Shown here piece by piece: positions 30,143 through 58,125 of a stretch of 64,000 bases of DNA. Position 1 is the first letter of the stretch; each line of letters opens with the position of its first letter. Position numbers and translations under genes: made by a program. The stretch lies in the NCBI GenBank assembly GCA_021613335.1, contig JAJTWR010000287.1, forward strand, positions 739,501 through 803,500. The letters are read 5' to 3'. The notes below the pieces were generated by a model. It saw only the letters and a program-made list of their open reading frames with translations. It made no database searches and was not told the origin of the DNA. This DNA is from Whitmania pigra. Taxonomy: Eukaryota > Annelida > Clitellata > Hirudinida > Haemopidae.

Positions 30143-33100
30143 ACGAACGAACGAACCACGAATGACTGCAGCGTCTGCCTTCATTCATTCCCATTTCATT
30201 TCAGATCCTGTATACTCGATGTATGTAATCAAAATTTTACTTTCTTATCCTATAAACTGTTGTGGATCATATTCTCACCATATTGTTGATCATATTATTC
30301 GCTTAAAACGAGATCTGATGGAAGTATACTTCCTTACAGCTGATGGACCTTTGCCAATATTTTCTTTATTTGGTTGTCAATTGTTAATTTATTTCATTAT
30401 TATTATATATTTATTCCAATAATTTCACTTGCTCCTGGCAATGGTAATACTTGATATGCTGATATTTTAATCTTTTATTGTGTATGTTTTGGGCCTGTTA
30501 TCTCTTTAAAGGGTTTAAAGAACTTATTTGGTCATTATTTAGTCTTAAAATAAATTATCCTGCTCTTATTTTAGTTTCTAAATTCATCATTTTCCACCCA
30601 TAAAAAGCCATTTTTTGCCTGTGTGTATCCTTTACTAAAATGTGCTTTCTATATTATCCACCTTATAAACATTCTTTTGTATGTATCCTCCTAATAAACA
30701 TTCTTTGTATGTATCCTCCTAATAAACATTCTTCGTATGTATCCTCTTAATAAACAGTCTTTTGTATGTATCCTCCTAATAAACATTCTTTTGTATGTAT
30801 CCTCCTTACAAACATTTTTTGTATGTATCCTCCTTACAAACATTCTTTGTATGTATCCCCCTTAAAAACATTCTTTGTATGTATCCTCCTTACAAACATT
30901 CTGTGTATGTATCCTCCTTAAAAACATTCTTTGTATGTATCCTCCTTACAAACATTCTTTGTATGTATCCTCCTTACAAACATTGTTTGTATGTATCCTC
31001 CTTAAAAACATTCAGACGACATCTAAAAAAGACCAAGCAATTATTTCATTCAGAGGTTGGTTTTTTCCTTCGTTGGACTCAATTAAACGGATGCAATTAA
31101 ATACTCCTTATTTTCACATTTCTCATCACATTCCATGTTATCATCAAGTGGCAACCATCACGCATCCATTATTATTATATTTGCATATTGATTAATTAGT
31201 TAATTAACAATCGGCTCCATAAATACTCCTCAAAATTTCAGTTTTTTAGAAAGATTTTCTTTATCTAAATTCCAGCTGTAGAAGTTGCTACCACTTGTGT
31301 CCGTTGTGCGTGAGCGAGCAGTCAAAGCTGTAATCATTTGAGTCTTAAACTTGAGAACTATTCTTGCATTGCATCATAATGTTTTGTCGTGGATTGTATT
31401 TCATTATTATCATCATCATCGCCATCTTCATCATCATTATTATTATTATTGCAATTAACATTAGCGTTGGTGATCAGCAAATGAGTTTAAATGCTTTTGA
31501 TTGTTTAACTAGTTGTCTTGTCTTGAGTGCTTGTGTTGTGTTGTGCGTTAGCCTTCAGGAAAAGACCTTAAATGACCTTAAATTATAATTGACTTTATTC
31601 TTTGATTCATGAATATTCATTCCTTCGGACTTGAGCTTCCTCTTCATAAAATGTTCATCCGAAAATGAGTTGCTTTTTAAACTTTAAAGCTAGTTATTGG
31701 TTGCAATGCGTCGCTGACGATGACGATGACGATGCTACATGCAATGCTCGTTGCCTTGCAATCCGTGCCAAGATTTAATTGAATTCCAGCTAGTCAGTGG
31801 CTTAATTGTCAGACGACCTAGATCACATTTCTTCAAACTAGTTCCTTTTGCAAATTCCTCCGTTTGCATGTCCAATGTTTTTCGTCGCAGTACTTGTTGA
31901 CTTCTGCTCTTGGAAAATTGCTTTCGTGGTGTTATGTTTGCCTGTTGATTTGTGAAATTATTGCCTGATCAGTTGAACAATTTCAACATTTATTTTTCTT
32001 TCTCTGATGTCGTATTGTCATTAATGATGTCTAAAGTTTGTTTAATTCTAAGATAGATACTCGATCTAAACTTTCATTGACGTGTGCCTTTCAATGTTTG
32101 TGACATTTGTAATTCACTCTAAGCTGTGGTCAGAGGTTATTGAGTTGACTGAGACTATCAGGATTGTTAACCAACTCAATAATTTGGTCCATTTACTTTG
32201 ACATGTTATTTTATCATAAATTATGTTAAGGCGATGCCTGGAACCATAACACTTTAGCCACTTTTCTCTATTCTGTTTTTTTTTTGTGCATTTGTGCATT
32301 TTGTGCATAAGTTTCTTCAAAACAAATCATATAGCAAAACATTGTATTTTATTCAGATAACTCAATGGTAACTTGTTCGCTGGTGGAGGAAAAGTAGTAA
32401 TGTATTCTTTATAATGTTCGGAATACATGGAAAAATAAATTAAAAAATAATCTTTACCAACTTAAGCCCAGTTCAAAAGTTTTTATTGAAAATACCTTTT
32501 TAAATAGTGAAAATAAAAAGTAAGATGCTCAAATAGAGCCTTCAAATACCTTTAATTTGACATGATTATTAATCTTCTTCTTGATCTTAAAGGTTTGTGG
32601 ACTCTAGAAAAATATGGACCTCGGGATATGCAGTTGATAACAATGGCGATGATGGCAACTATCCTTGCTCGGAATAAATTGCATTTATTCATCAAATAAT
32701 GAATATGCAAAGTTTACTAATAATTGCGCCTGTCGATGCTTTTGTTTTTGCAATTGTGTTAGTGGTCCAACTGGGCCCTTCAATTTTGTCTGATAAATAA
32801 ATAAATAAATAATAAGGGCGGGTATTGGTCAACAGGCATCAGAACCCTTCATGATTCCATTCAATTTGTGGAGAATCCGGACTCGCCTTCTGGAGATTCT
32901 TAAAAGACAGCACTAACGAATATTATAACGAAAGTCCAAATCATTCTAGTTATGCAACGGACTTTAATCAGATAAATAAAGTATTACAACGAGTGATCCT
33001 AAGAAAAGCAGTTCAACTCTTAATTGACAATTTCCATACATTCTTGAGAAAGTGTCTCAGAGACGCCATTTCAGGTTATTCCAAATGGAAAACTCGAGCA

Positions 33101-33451
33101 GATGGTCTTTTTTGCGCCTAGTCGAATGTCAGGGGTCATTGTTCAATACGGGGCAAAATGATCTGACACACTTGTATGTTTAATAAAAGCAAATGTCTTT
33201 TGGAAGAACAATTAGTATAAAACCCGCTAAGTTGAAGTTCCATCAATCTAACAATGAAAAACGAGCAAACTATTTTATTAAATACTTTAACATTTCAAAG
33301 AATGGTATGTCCCTTAATTTATCTGTTTCTAGTTTTAATTTTTACATTTACTTAAAATTACAATTTAAAATATAACTATTTAAAATACAATTAGTTTTAT
33401 TAAGCAATGTGGTAATGTTTTAAATCATTGTATTTGCTGTGTTTTATTGTA
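30143..33451. other. AE 3' flank and intergenic region
   Basis: Begins with the AE 3' UTR. The first AATAAA is near 30549 (AAAATAAATT). It contains the 28-bp minisatellite described separately and small AT/TCA-rich tracts near 31400-31450. I see no coding exon between 31.1 and 33.45 kb. Confidence 0.5.
30660..31013. repeat. 28-30 bp minisatellite, about 13 units, downstream of AE
   Basis: Tandem units of the form CATTCTTTGTATGTATCCTC followed by CTTACAAA or CTAATAAA. T-run length varies, so the period shifts between 28 and 30. The first five units carry CTAATAAA and the later ones CTTACAAA or CTTAAAAA, which shows directional homogenisation along the array. The AATAAA inside the early units could act as repeated poly(A) signals. 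Confidence 0.85.
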
Positions 33452-33463
33452 TGCGCATGCGCC
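33452..33463 (+). promoter_or_regulatory. NRF-1-like palindromic site upstream of U2AF2
   Basis: TGCGCATGCGCC matches the NRF-1/ewg consensus YGCGCAYGCGCR except at the last base. It lies 61 bp before the U2AF2 start codon in otherwise AT-rich DNA. NRF-1 sites near the start are known from many animal housekeeping promoters. Confidence 0.5.
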
Positions 33464-33523
33464 TAGCGTTCATCTCGATCTTGATTTTGTATTTTGTTCT
33501 CTCCACTCGACGCTGCCATAAAA

Positions 33524-37528
<4,005 letters not shown>

Positions 37529-38472
37529 CCTTTCAGAGGAGTCGATCAGTTTTTGGACGTGTGTGATTTACAAATTTTAGTAAAGACTGCATCTTGCAAG
37601 CTTTGCTTGTTTGAAATGTCTAATTCCACGACTCAGCTACGTAACAGATGTCGCAATGAACTTTTGCTGGGATGAAATTAAATATTGAAATCTGGTCTTT
37701 ACCCGAGTTTAATCGCACAAAACAAAACAGATTGATGTTTACTCTTTTTTTTTCAATTGTAGGTAGTGTTGTTGGTCTCACAGAATATTTACAAAAAAAT
37801 GGTCATTAAACAATATGCAACAAAGCTAACAAATATGATCGAATTCGGCTCTTAAATCCTGACGTGCGTTATTTTGGAATAACCCTCCCTCTCAAAGTGG
37901 GTGGCAAAGTCGCGAACAAAAAGTACGACTCACTTTTCGAAGTAAAACTAGGGGCTCAACTGAAACTTAAAAATACTTGCACTTTGAAAGAAAGAAGTGA
38001 TTTACGATTATGCCAATTATCTTTAAAACAAATCCGCCCATGGAGGGAAAATCAGCTTGAAATTCACCCGTCAAAAGAGCCACAGTGTCGATGAAAGACA
38101 GGCAGTCTGAGTCGAAAGAATAGCGACGCACCAGAGGACATATCACGAGCTGAAAATCTCCATTGAAGTCGGTCTGATTAAAAGCCCGCTCAGCGGAGGC
38201 CCGTCCTACAATGTCTGGTGGCAGGGAAGATTTTTTAAAGCTGAATCGAGTAGAAGAATCCATGCCGGATTGAAAAGCGAATAGCAAAATATGTTTGGGC
38301 AACGAAGCACCACGTTCGGGACGCGAATTATTATCTCGATTAGACTTAAAACTGACTCTGAATGCCACGTTACGACACGAGAAAAGGAACAAAAACGCTG
38401 AAGAAAATAGAAGAAAAACTTGTCAAAAATCAGCGACTATCATCGATAGGATCGGGTAAGACCAGTGGATTG
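37529..38472. other. Convergent intergenic region, U2AF2 and SMAD 3' ends
   Basis: Should contain both 3' UTRs. A 141-codon open frame on the minus strand at 37967-38392 lies just downstream of the SMAD stop. It resembles no family I know and is best taken as 3' UTR sequence. Confidence 0.45.
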
Positions 38473-49420
<10,948 letters not shown>

Positions 49421-49600
49421 AAATCCAAAGCAGGACCGAGAGCATGGGTAGTGCGGACTAGTAGGAAATCCCGTCGTCTTTGGTTGAGTCGAAGCAGATT
49501 CTGAGGACTTGAAACTAATTCTCGAACTTGGACTCGCCCCCTCGACGACACTTCTCTGTTTGGCAACTGCTGCTGCTGCTGGTGACGCTGATGAAGACAA

Positions 49601-52600
49601 CTCAAAAATAAACCGTCTACGATTACCTTGTGGGCCTGCTCAGAGAGTTGAGAAGATCCGAAAATCGAACAACAACACATCGCACGGCACCAACCGCCAA
49701 TCTGTCAGCCGAGAACTCAAATCTTCAGGGAGTGGAACCGCATGCGAATACGAATGCGAATTGAACGAGACGCACTTCTTTTCTGTTTCAATCTTTCGCT
49801 TCAAAATCCGCAAAAACTAAAGCAACGAATGCTCGGAACAGAAAACGGAGACAGTCGAAAACTCGATTTCGCTCTTTTTCTGGCTCCTCCTTTCGATTTG
49901 AAGAAGTTTTAAGGATGCAGTGACCGACTAAAAAAAACACTCGGGCCGATGTCAAGACGTCGGAAAATATCTGATCAAATGGCAAAACGGTCCGCGATGT
50001 CAGCAACGGTACGATGGACTCGTGGTGTTGTGGTAAAATAAGAAACGAATGAGCAAGCAACAGTTGAACTGGAGAGCGACCGGTGCCAGTCTGACTGGCT
50101 CCACTCACTCTCGTTCGACTGCTCTCACGTCCCCCGCCGACGCCAGTTCAGTCTGCCTCAGCCCGTTCGTTCTATACTCGGTCTCTCTTCTCTTTTTATG
50201 CTGTTTTTTTTGTCGTTGTTTTTATTCTTTTTATTCTTTATTTATTTTTTTTATTTTATTCCTTTCTTCCCTTTTTTTTCGTTTTTTTTTCTCGATTTTC
50301 TACTAATTACCTTCAAATATCGAAGCGATGAAAATATTGTTTCAAAAGAGTCCACTTCCTTGTCCTTATTGTTGTTGTTGTTGTTGATGTCGTCCTAAGA
50401 ATGCTCGAGGCAGGCGGATGGCGGAGACACTAGGGGGGTGAGGGAGACAGGATGATGATGATGAGAGGGGTAGCGTTCAACGAGGCAAAGTTAAGTTCCG
50501 TTCCATTGACAATCGACCAAACCGAAGCCTATCCTAACCTATCCTATCCTGAGTATCTCGAGTGGCACACTTAAAACTGCCGAGAAAATGTTAACTCGCG
50601 CGATCGCTGTTTAGTCTAGAGCATACGAGAGCGTTTTAACCGGTCGTGCAGCATGAAACGCGTATAGCCGAGAGGTTAAATAAAGTGCAGTCGTTCGGCA
50701 GGAGTCTGAGGAAGATCCACGCATCGCCACAGAAGAGTTCGGCGGCGGACAGACTGAGCGTTAAATAGCATTGAATGATTGTTCGCTGTGCCTGACTTGT
50801 ATACGGTGCGCTTCTACTCCGTATCGTCCTCCTCTCTCGTAAAAGGCTCACGATCTCTCTTCTTTACTCAGTGCCATCATCGTAAAGTAAACTAAAGGAA
50901 ACTTTCTTTTCATTTTTAATTTGTTTTATTCTTTTTTGTTGTTGTTGTTGTTGTTGTTGATCGTTTCCTTCCTTCCTTCCTTCCTTCCTTTGCCACGTCT
51001 CTTATTCGGGGATGTCGCCTCTCGTTTTGTGAGCAAATAAAAATATTAATTTCTCAAATTATGCAATCGTTTTTTTTTAATTATAATTATTCAGGCGCCC
51101 ACGCACAACAAAACAAGAGAGAAGAAAATCTTATTGTTGTTATTGTTATTGTTATCAGCCAGCCAGAGAAAGTTGTCTGTTGTCCGTCTTCTCAACTGAT
51201 CAGGAGACGCTCAGATGAGACTACATGTCTGTGTGTCATGAATGAAAATTCGAGTTTTATCTTCTACTCTCAGAGAGTCTCATTGTCGTCGTTCGTTCGC
51301 CCGGGCTCGTAATTGAGGTACTTTCGAGAGAATCAAGCCAATTAAAGTCGTATTCAATTGAGGACTTTATGAACAGGAAGGATTGCTGGCGCCCGTCGTA
51401 AAAACATGCCGAGTCAGATGCTGGCGTCGAAAGGCTACTACGCACTTCTGTTACCGTGTGCTACGGTGCGAGGAGATTTTTAAATAAAATAAATAAATAC
51501 ATAAATACATAAATACATTCTCAAATGAGTTCACACTTTCTGAGTTTCCTCTCAGAGTTGAGAGCCTTTCGCTCACTCAAACTCTCGCCAATTGATCTCC
51601 GGCCCGTAACTGAAAGAACGTGCCTGTAGGATTGAACTTTCTGATGTTTATTGGCTCGCGATGAATCGAAATTTCAGCGAAAAGATGGCCAGATGCATCA
51701 TCCATCACAATCCATCATTGGCCCAAATGTTACTACTTCCATTAACATCAGAAGTAACAACAGTAATAATTGACAACAATAACAGACGGTTTGATGTTAA
51801 TGACAATAAAAGAATAAAATTAGAACTCGTGGCCGACTCAAAGTCTGAAGAATGATTGCAATCAATTCTCATCCGAAATTTACGTCCTCAGACATTTCGA
51901 CTTTTTCATTCAACAGGATCACCTACTTGGCTCCCGATCACCTGGCTACAACATGTAGACAACATTTCATCGATTTTTCGAAAAGAAATTCTTTTATTCA
52001 TTTTATGAATAAAATAAATAAATAAATACAACAGATGATTTGCATTTTCAACGCTCTAGACGGCAACCTACTTGCAGTAGTCTGAAGCAAACGATCTTAA
52101 TGTAACGGAAAAAAATTAAACTAAAAGTGAATTAGATAATTAAGCTCAAGTGATGTTCGGTCTCAACTCATTCCCGGCGTCGAACGATAATCGTCGCGAC
52201 GATGATGACAAAGACAATGGCAATAAAATAAATAAGAAAAAGAATAATGCTTCTACAATAAAAACAATAACGGATGGTTGCACTCCATGACCCATTGCGG
52301 GCGAGACAAGAGCAGCACAGGAAACGTCAATTTGTCTCGAAATGACAGACTTTGTGGAGCGTTAAAAATAATTTTTTAATAAAAATTTACTTTTTTCCTC
52401 TATTTTATCTCGATATTATTGTGGCCGTTACCGTTTATTACTTCATAGAGTTAGTTAAGCTTAGTAGTCCAGAAGGACTATAAATTAGACACATTTTTAA
52501 TAGAAGTTGTATGTGTGGGCATGTACATTGTTATTTACATTTTTAAATGCCCTCTTTTTATATGTCACTTCTTTAATTAAATTCAAAATGCCTCGGGCAA

Positions 52601-55600
52601 AATTGTGTTTGAGGCCTGACTCCGCTCAAAATTTTCCACGAAATTTCAATTAAACGTTCATTTTTTTAGAAGTAAAATTATATTTTATAATATATTATTA
52701 TACTTTTATCTTTTTTATATATTAAAATGTGATCAAAAAGCTCCTGCGGTAGTAAAAAAATGATAAAATGATGGCTAACATCTTCGAAAAGTATCAGATA
52801 ACGGAGATGAAATTGAGGCTCGTGCTACTGAAAGACTGAATCGATCCCGTGGATGCGATAAAAAAAAGCTCTCCACGAACAAAATGTCTGAATTTCAAAT
52901 TTTCAAAATAAAAATTCTAAGCGATCTAAATTTTCAAAACTGCGGCCATTAGGCGATCCACTGTGAGCATCACGTCTGTTTTGATCGATCGATGTCTCAA
53001 CGTAACGGGTATAGCTGTAGTCGGGGCTGGAGTTACTTTCTAGAATTATTAGATACGAAAACAGGCTGTTAAATTTAACATAACAAAGCACTAGATTACA
53101 TAAGAGTGACATGCTGCAGACTTTGATGGAAATTGAAATCTTAAAGCGCGATAAAAATCGCATAGAATGTTCGCAAAAGAACTAAGAAACAAATCTTAAA
53201 TGATGGAGTCCAAATAATCTTGGTTGTGCGACCGGTGTTTAATCAAATAAAGCAAAAGCTCTAAATTATCTCCTCTATATGGAAAAAACATGGTGCGAGA
53301 GAACAACACTGCCATGGATTGTGACACGAGGCGACGACGGAATTTGACAGCTTAGTCTAACCCTGAGGCGCCACTCGTAGAGCAGACGAGTAATTCTTCT
53401 TACGATGGAAACGTCCCATCATCTGAATGATTCCAGCCACGCGGTATGGATTTTGGATAAATACGAATAACAGCAACAGCGATAATAATAAGCGATGGTA
53501 TGATAGCACAATAATTACAATACGAGGTGGACATTGCCATCTTGGGGATGATATTCCGCATTTAATTGCTTCTCGTCGTCTGGAAATTGACTTCGACGAG
53601 TTCGATTAAGTTTCACCTTTATTGAATTTTCCTGGAACTCGAAGTTTTATTTCAGGAAAGAGATTTATTTCCTACAAATGGAATTGATTGGAAATCGCAA
53701 TGGAGCGAACTGAAACTTCCGTGGAAAATGCATGTCACTTATTTTCTAATTTAACGGGCTTTAGCAACTAAATTTTTACGGATTAGCTGCAGCATTTAAC
53801 TGATTAATAATCATTTGACGCTTCTGTTAAGAAGGTTGTTAACCTCATCAGCTTAAAAATGAGCACATTAATGCAGTTTGAGGTGTCATGTTGGACCGAG
53901 TGATGACATTTCTCCCTACTATTTTACTTCGCTACAAATGCTGAAATATTATGCCGTAATTGTTGTCGATTTTGCTTTTCTTCATTTTTTAATTTAAATT
54001 TTAAAGCTCAGTTGGTGCTGTTCTAAATTAAAGAAGATTATTTTACCCGCAGTCCAATCTCGTTAACAAATTTCCCATTTTAATTTTTAAAATGGCGGCT
54101 ATAAATTGTCTAGTAGGAAACGGCAGTAATTACGAATGAATTATTATGAGTAAATTAAAAATTATTTTAATAATATCACCTTTACATTTGTGAGGCCTTT
54201 TGTGAAAAGTTGAAAAAAGACCTTTGTTTGCAACGGAGACAAAAAAAAAATGAGTGCGGATGTGGCTTCTGTTTTGTTTTTTTTTCTCAAAATTTCATCA
54301 TCGCACGCTAACATTATGCTCACGGAAACATTTCAAAGGCCGTTTACAATCGTACGAGTGCTAGAAGCGTAAAGAAAAAAAAATCGATCGAACATCATTG
54401 TTTTGAATGTCCGTGAAATTCAGATTATAGACTTATGAATTGAAAGCAGCAGCTCTGTTGTGAATTTTTCGTCACTTGACGCATCGAACATATCTAGGCT
54501 GAACTGAATGGTTTGACAGTCGGAAGGTCAGACACCTTTATTACTATCTCAACTTTTTCAAATTCATAAATCCATAAATCGGAATTCGTTTCCGCTTCAA
54601 TTCTTCACACCTTGAGATTAAAGTCTTGATAAGATTTGACGGATGGGGATTGGATGGAATGAGTCCCTCTCTTCCATTTAAGTGTAGTCAAAGGGGAGAC
54701 TTCGGGCCAAAATATAGTGCAGTATAGCTTGAGGGAGTGTGGGGGATGCGACAGCTTTTACCGAAAACTAATCTAGTTTATTTTCTTTATTGGAACAAAT
54801 GTTCATCATTTCCACTGTACACTAAATATTCGGCCGGGGATAAGTCACTTTACATTAAGGGAATGATTTATCCACAAATAGATAAAAACACTGTCAGAAA
54901 GGAGTGTCGCATCTATCTGGAGGGACGAAATTGGGTTGGAAGGGTGTAACGTCACTTGGCGTGAACTCGCAGGAGATAACCAGAGAGGAGATATTTCAGT
55001 CTAGACCTGACTAGGCGCCGATGTTGAGGCTGTCTCTCCGCCGTTCTCCATTAGTCCATCTTTTCTCTTATTTTTTCCCTTTTATGCACTGTATTCCGTC
55101 ATGACAATTGACTATTCCTAGGTCCACAAAGGAAGAGTTGGAGATGGTTACTCTCTGGAGATTGACAGCTTCATTTACAGCACGGATGGTTTAGACATTT
55201 AGTTTAGTAAATACTGTTATCGTCGATGCGATAACGCAATCCCCGTTTTGCTTGCACGTGCTTCATTTAAATAACCGACCATCAGCTCTGTTCAATTTAT
55301 GAGATATATCACTGATCACTTGTTTCAAGTTAAGGGAGTGTGGCACAAAAAAAAAACCCAGCGCCAAAAATTCGTTATAAAGCTTCGTTAACGTCAGGAT
55401 TTTATTTCTTGTGAAAATTTGCGGGTTGCAAAAAAGATTAGGCCTCACTTCGCAGTTGTAATAGTATCTCATGTCATCACCCTTCGGTGAAATGTTAAAG
55501 TTTCCCAATTTCTGTCGCATTTCAGGATTCGTTTCCGTTGTAACGCAACGGAGATCACGCGTCAGAACGCACTTAGCGGTAAAAACTCACCCGAAGAACC

Positions 55601-57309
55601 GGAACACCTGGAGACTTTTTCTCACACCTCGCAAAGGTGTGGATGGAGTACAAGGAAGATATTAATTAGAGGACAGGTATCAGAGGAGGGAGGCACTCTT
55701 GCACCTGCTCTTCTGGGAAGATAATTTTCCAGGTGACAGGCAGCGCATAAATCATCCATAAGTGGGGCATTGGCACGTCGTCTGAAGGGCTTTGCTCTCC
55801 TTATGACTGTCAAATTATTCCACAACAACCAATGGAGAATGATCGAGCGTGCTGTCATATCATGCCATATTTTTTGCTCCTCCAATTACGTGGAAGTGGT
55901 CTGTCACGGAAGATGCTTTTAACGAGAATTTTCTGATTTATAAATGTCGATTTCTGCAATGCTTTCTCGATTGAATGCAGGCGTAGATATTTGTTTGCTC
56001 GGAAAAGTGAAAGTGATGAATTATTTTTAAATTCGCGATTTATTAATTAATAAAATTGTTATTGTGCTCCAGAAGTCAAATGTTTACTTCACATGTCGGA
56101 TTTACTGCACATAGCAATTGTTCCAAAGAGCAGTTGTTGAACCGCGCTCGGGATTATATCCGCCCCGCTTTTGTACATTTTGAATAAATCGGAATTTCAC
56201 ACGTATCGATAGTTTCCTTTAAAAAAGTGAAACCCAAAAGGGAAATTCTAGTAGGATCGCTTAAAAAAGGTATTCAGAAATACGAACCATCTCCATTTTT
56301 GTAATCCATCAACATTTGATATGGGGGAGTTGTCGCGCATTCCGGCGATTCCGAGTGCTGTGTTAAGATTGAGAGCAGTTCCATTAATGGATCTGACCAG
56401 GTAAACGTACAAACGTGACGATTAACTATAATTAATGATTGTATAATTAATTGTCCGTGGAGGTATGCTTCGAAACACGTCGACCTTCTAAACGAGATGA
56501 CTTCACCTGCTGAACGTTGAATTTCCAATGTATGAAGTTACTAAGTGCAAATGGCTCAAAAACAGATGCGACTTAAAACATAAAATCAGCCAGGCAGAAA
56601 AAATTTGGCCCGACTCTTGCCAGCCATCCGGGGCTTTTGATTGCATTTTGTTGCTCACCTATACCTCAATCGATCAGTCCCACTCATAACATCTTAGCAG
56701 AGAGTCAAGACATCTAATTGAACCATACAGTCCATAAACAACTTTTCAATTTTCCAAGAAACTGCCTCTTATAAGTTTAACTGAATGAGTGTAATCTGGT
56801 TGCAAAAGAAAAGCACGTGCTGTCATATCTTGCTATAAAAAATCTTCATTCACCAAAAGAAACCGCCAATCAACTGAAAACATTGATTCAAATCAATAAA
56901 CACCACTAAAAGTAATAAAATACAACGACATCAGTAAGTTCGAGCAACCCGACCATCTACGTGCGATAAGTTCTTTCTGCACCAAAATTAAACCGGAAAC
57001 TCCACATCAAACCAAACTCTCTTGTCAATTTTTTTTGCCCACTTCCACAGTTTATACTCACCATCAAAACACCCAAATAGAAGTCTGTACAAATAGTACA
57101 AATGTACAGTTGTAAGAGGCATGTAAAAATAAACTCATGTTTAACAAGTGGGGAATTTAGTGAGATTTTTTTCATGAAATCATAACAAAATGTCCGTGCA
57201 ACAGAACTTTGATCACACACACGTCCCGACGGCTTATAGCAGCAAAAGTCAGAGGAACCTGAAATGGACGCATACATCGTACTGCTATTGTTCATGGTAT
57301 TGTAATAAT
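49601..57309. other. 7.7-kb gene-poor region upstream of the SMAD gene
   Basis: The left 0.6 kb is probably the SMAD leader and promoter. The rest is AT-rich with short (TTG)n and (TTCC)n tracts at about 50937-50990 and other simple runs. No open stretch here shows a recognisable domain, good exon borders or codon-like composition. In this position it may hold enhancers of the SMAD gene, but I cannot point to any. Confidence 0.5.
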
Positions 57310-58125
57310 CTAATAAGGTGAATAATGAAATGATTTCCTTGGCCTAAACCTTCCCCTGAATCTGGGCACGTGGGTGGCATAAATTGGGGCATAACCGTAG
57401 CGGGGTCTCATGTAGCGAGCCCTTGGGGGCCTGTTTGTGGTGGAGATGCCCGGACGATTCGTGCGCTTGCAAGTGACCTTTATTTGTCGGCCTCTGAACA
57501 GAGACTCATCTAGAGCCATGGCAGTGTTCACTGCATCTTTGTCTGCAAACTCGACGTAGGCAAAACCTTTGGGATGACCCGTGTACTTGTCGCACATGAT
57601 GGTGACTCTGTTGACTGAACCGCAGCCATGGAAGTGGGCTTCCAACTCCTCTGCAGTAGCCCCGTAATCAACGTTGCCTATCCAAACGGACCGTGTGTCG
57701 GCATCCAACTTTTCTTCGACCGACAGGGCGGGAGGACTGCCCTTCCTCGATGGTCCCATGTTTCCGTACTGTTTTTCCACTTCATTCTGCATCTCCTTTA
57801 TCTTTTCTGCTTCCTCTTCCATCTCCTTCACTCTAGCTTTGATTACCTCCAATTCCTGGATAATTCAAGAATTAAAATAGCTGTGTAAAGGTCAACATCC
57901 ACAACTGTGGAAAACACTTATTCAGCAAAGTATCTGCTAAATTCAATAGAAATGCTGAAAAACACCCATAGCATGACAACATCAAAAACTCACAGGGTCA
58001 TCTTGCATGCTCTCATCTCCGAGTGGATCTACATCTCCCACGTCTTTGGAACTGATTCCGCTCAGATCAACATCTTCTGCACTCTCATCAAACTGGTAGC
58101 TCTGGTCCTCTCCATTTAACGACAT
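57310..58125 (-). CDS. PABPN1: Nuclear poly(A)-binding protein 1, 2 coding exons
   Basis: Binds nascent poly(A) tails in the nucleus, stimulates poly(A) polymerase and sets tail length. Minus-strand exons 58125-57994 and 57855-57310 give 225 aa, close to Drosophila Pabp2 and shorter than human (306). An acidic N-terminus begins [21 protein letters not shown] coiled-coil helix follows ([20 protein letters not shown], about 43-75), which is the polymerase-activating region. One RRM comes next ([19 protein letters not shown] ... [14 protein letters not shown], about 100-177), then a basic Arg/Tyr/Pro tail ending HYSPY. There is no N-terminal poly-Ala tract, unlike the mammalian protein. The RRM and tail are in a single exon. 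The start is the first ATG of the upstream exon and lies 35 nt after an in-frame-free leader. Confidence 0.96.

Noticed and set aside
37967..38392. 141-codon open frame on the minus strand after the SMAD stop
   Set aside because: No recognisable domain, no exon borders, and the position fits the SMAD 3' UTR.
49788..50108. 106-codon open frame upstream of the SMAD start
   Set aside because: Not in frame with the SMAD coding exon and without homology. Probably leader or promoter sequence.
50130..50160. Possible SMAD/BMP response element (GACGCC ... GTCTG)
   Set aside because: The two half-sites are separated by 6 nt, not the 5 required by the known SMAD-complex element, and one such match is expected by chance.
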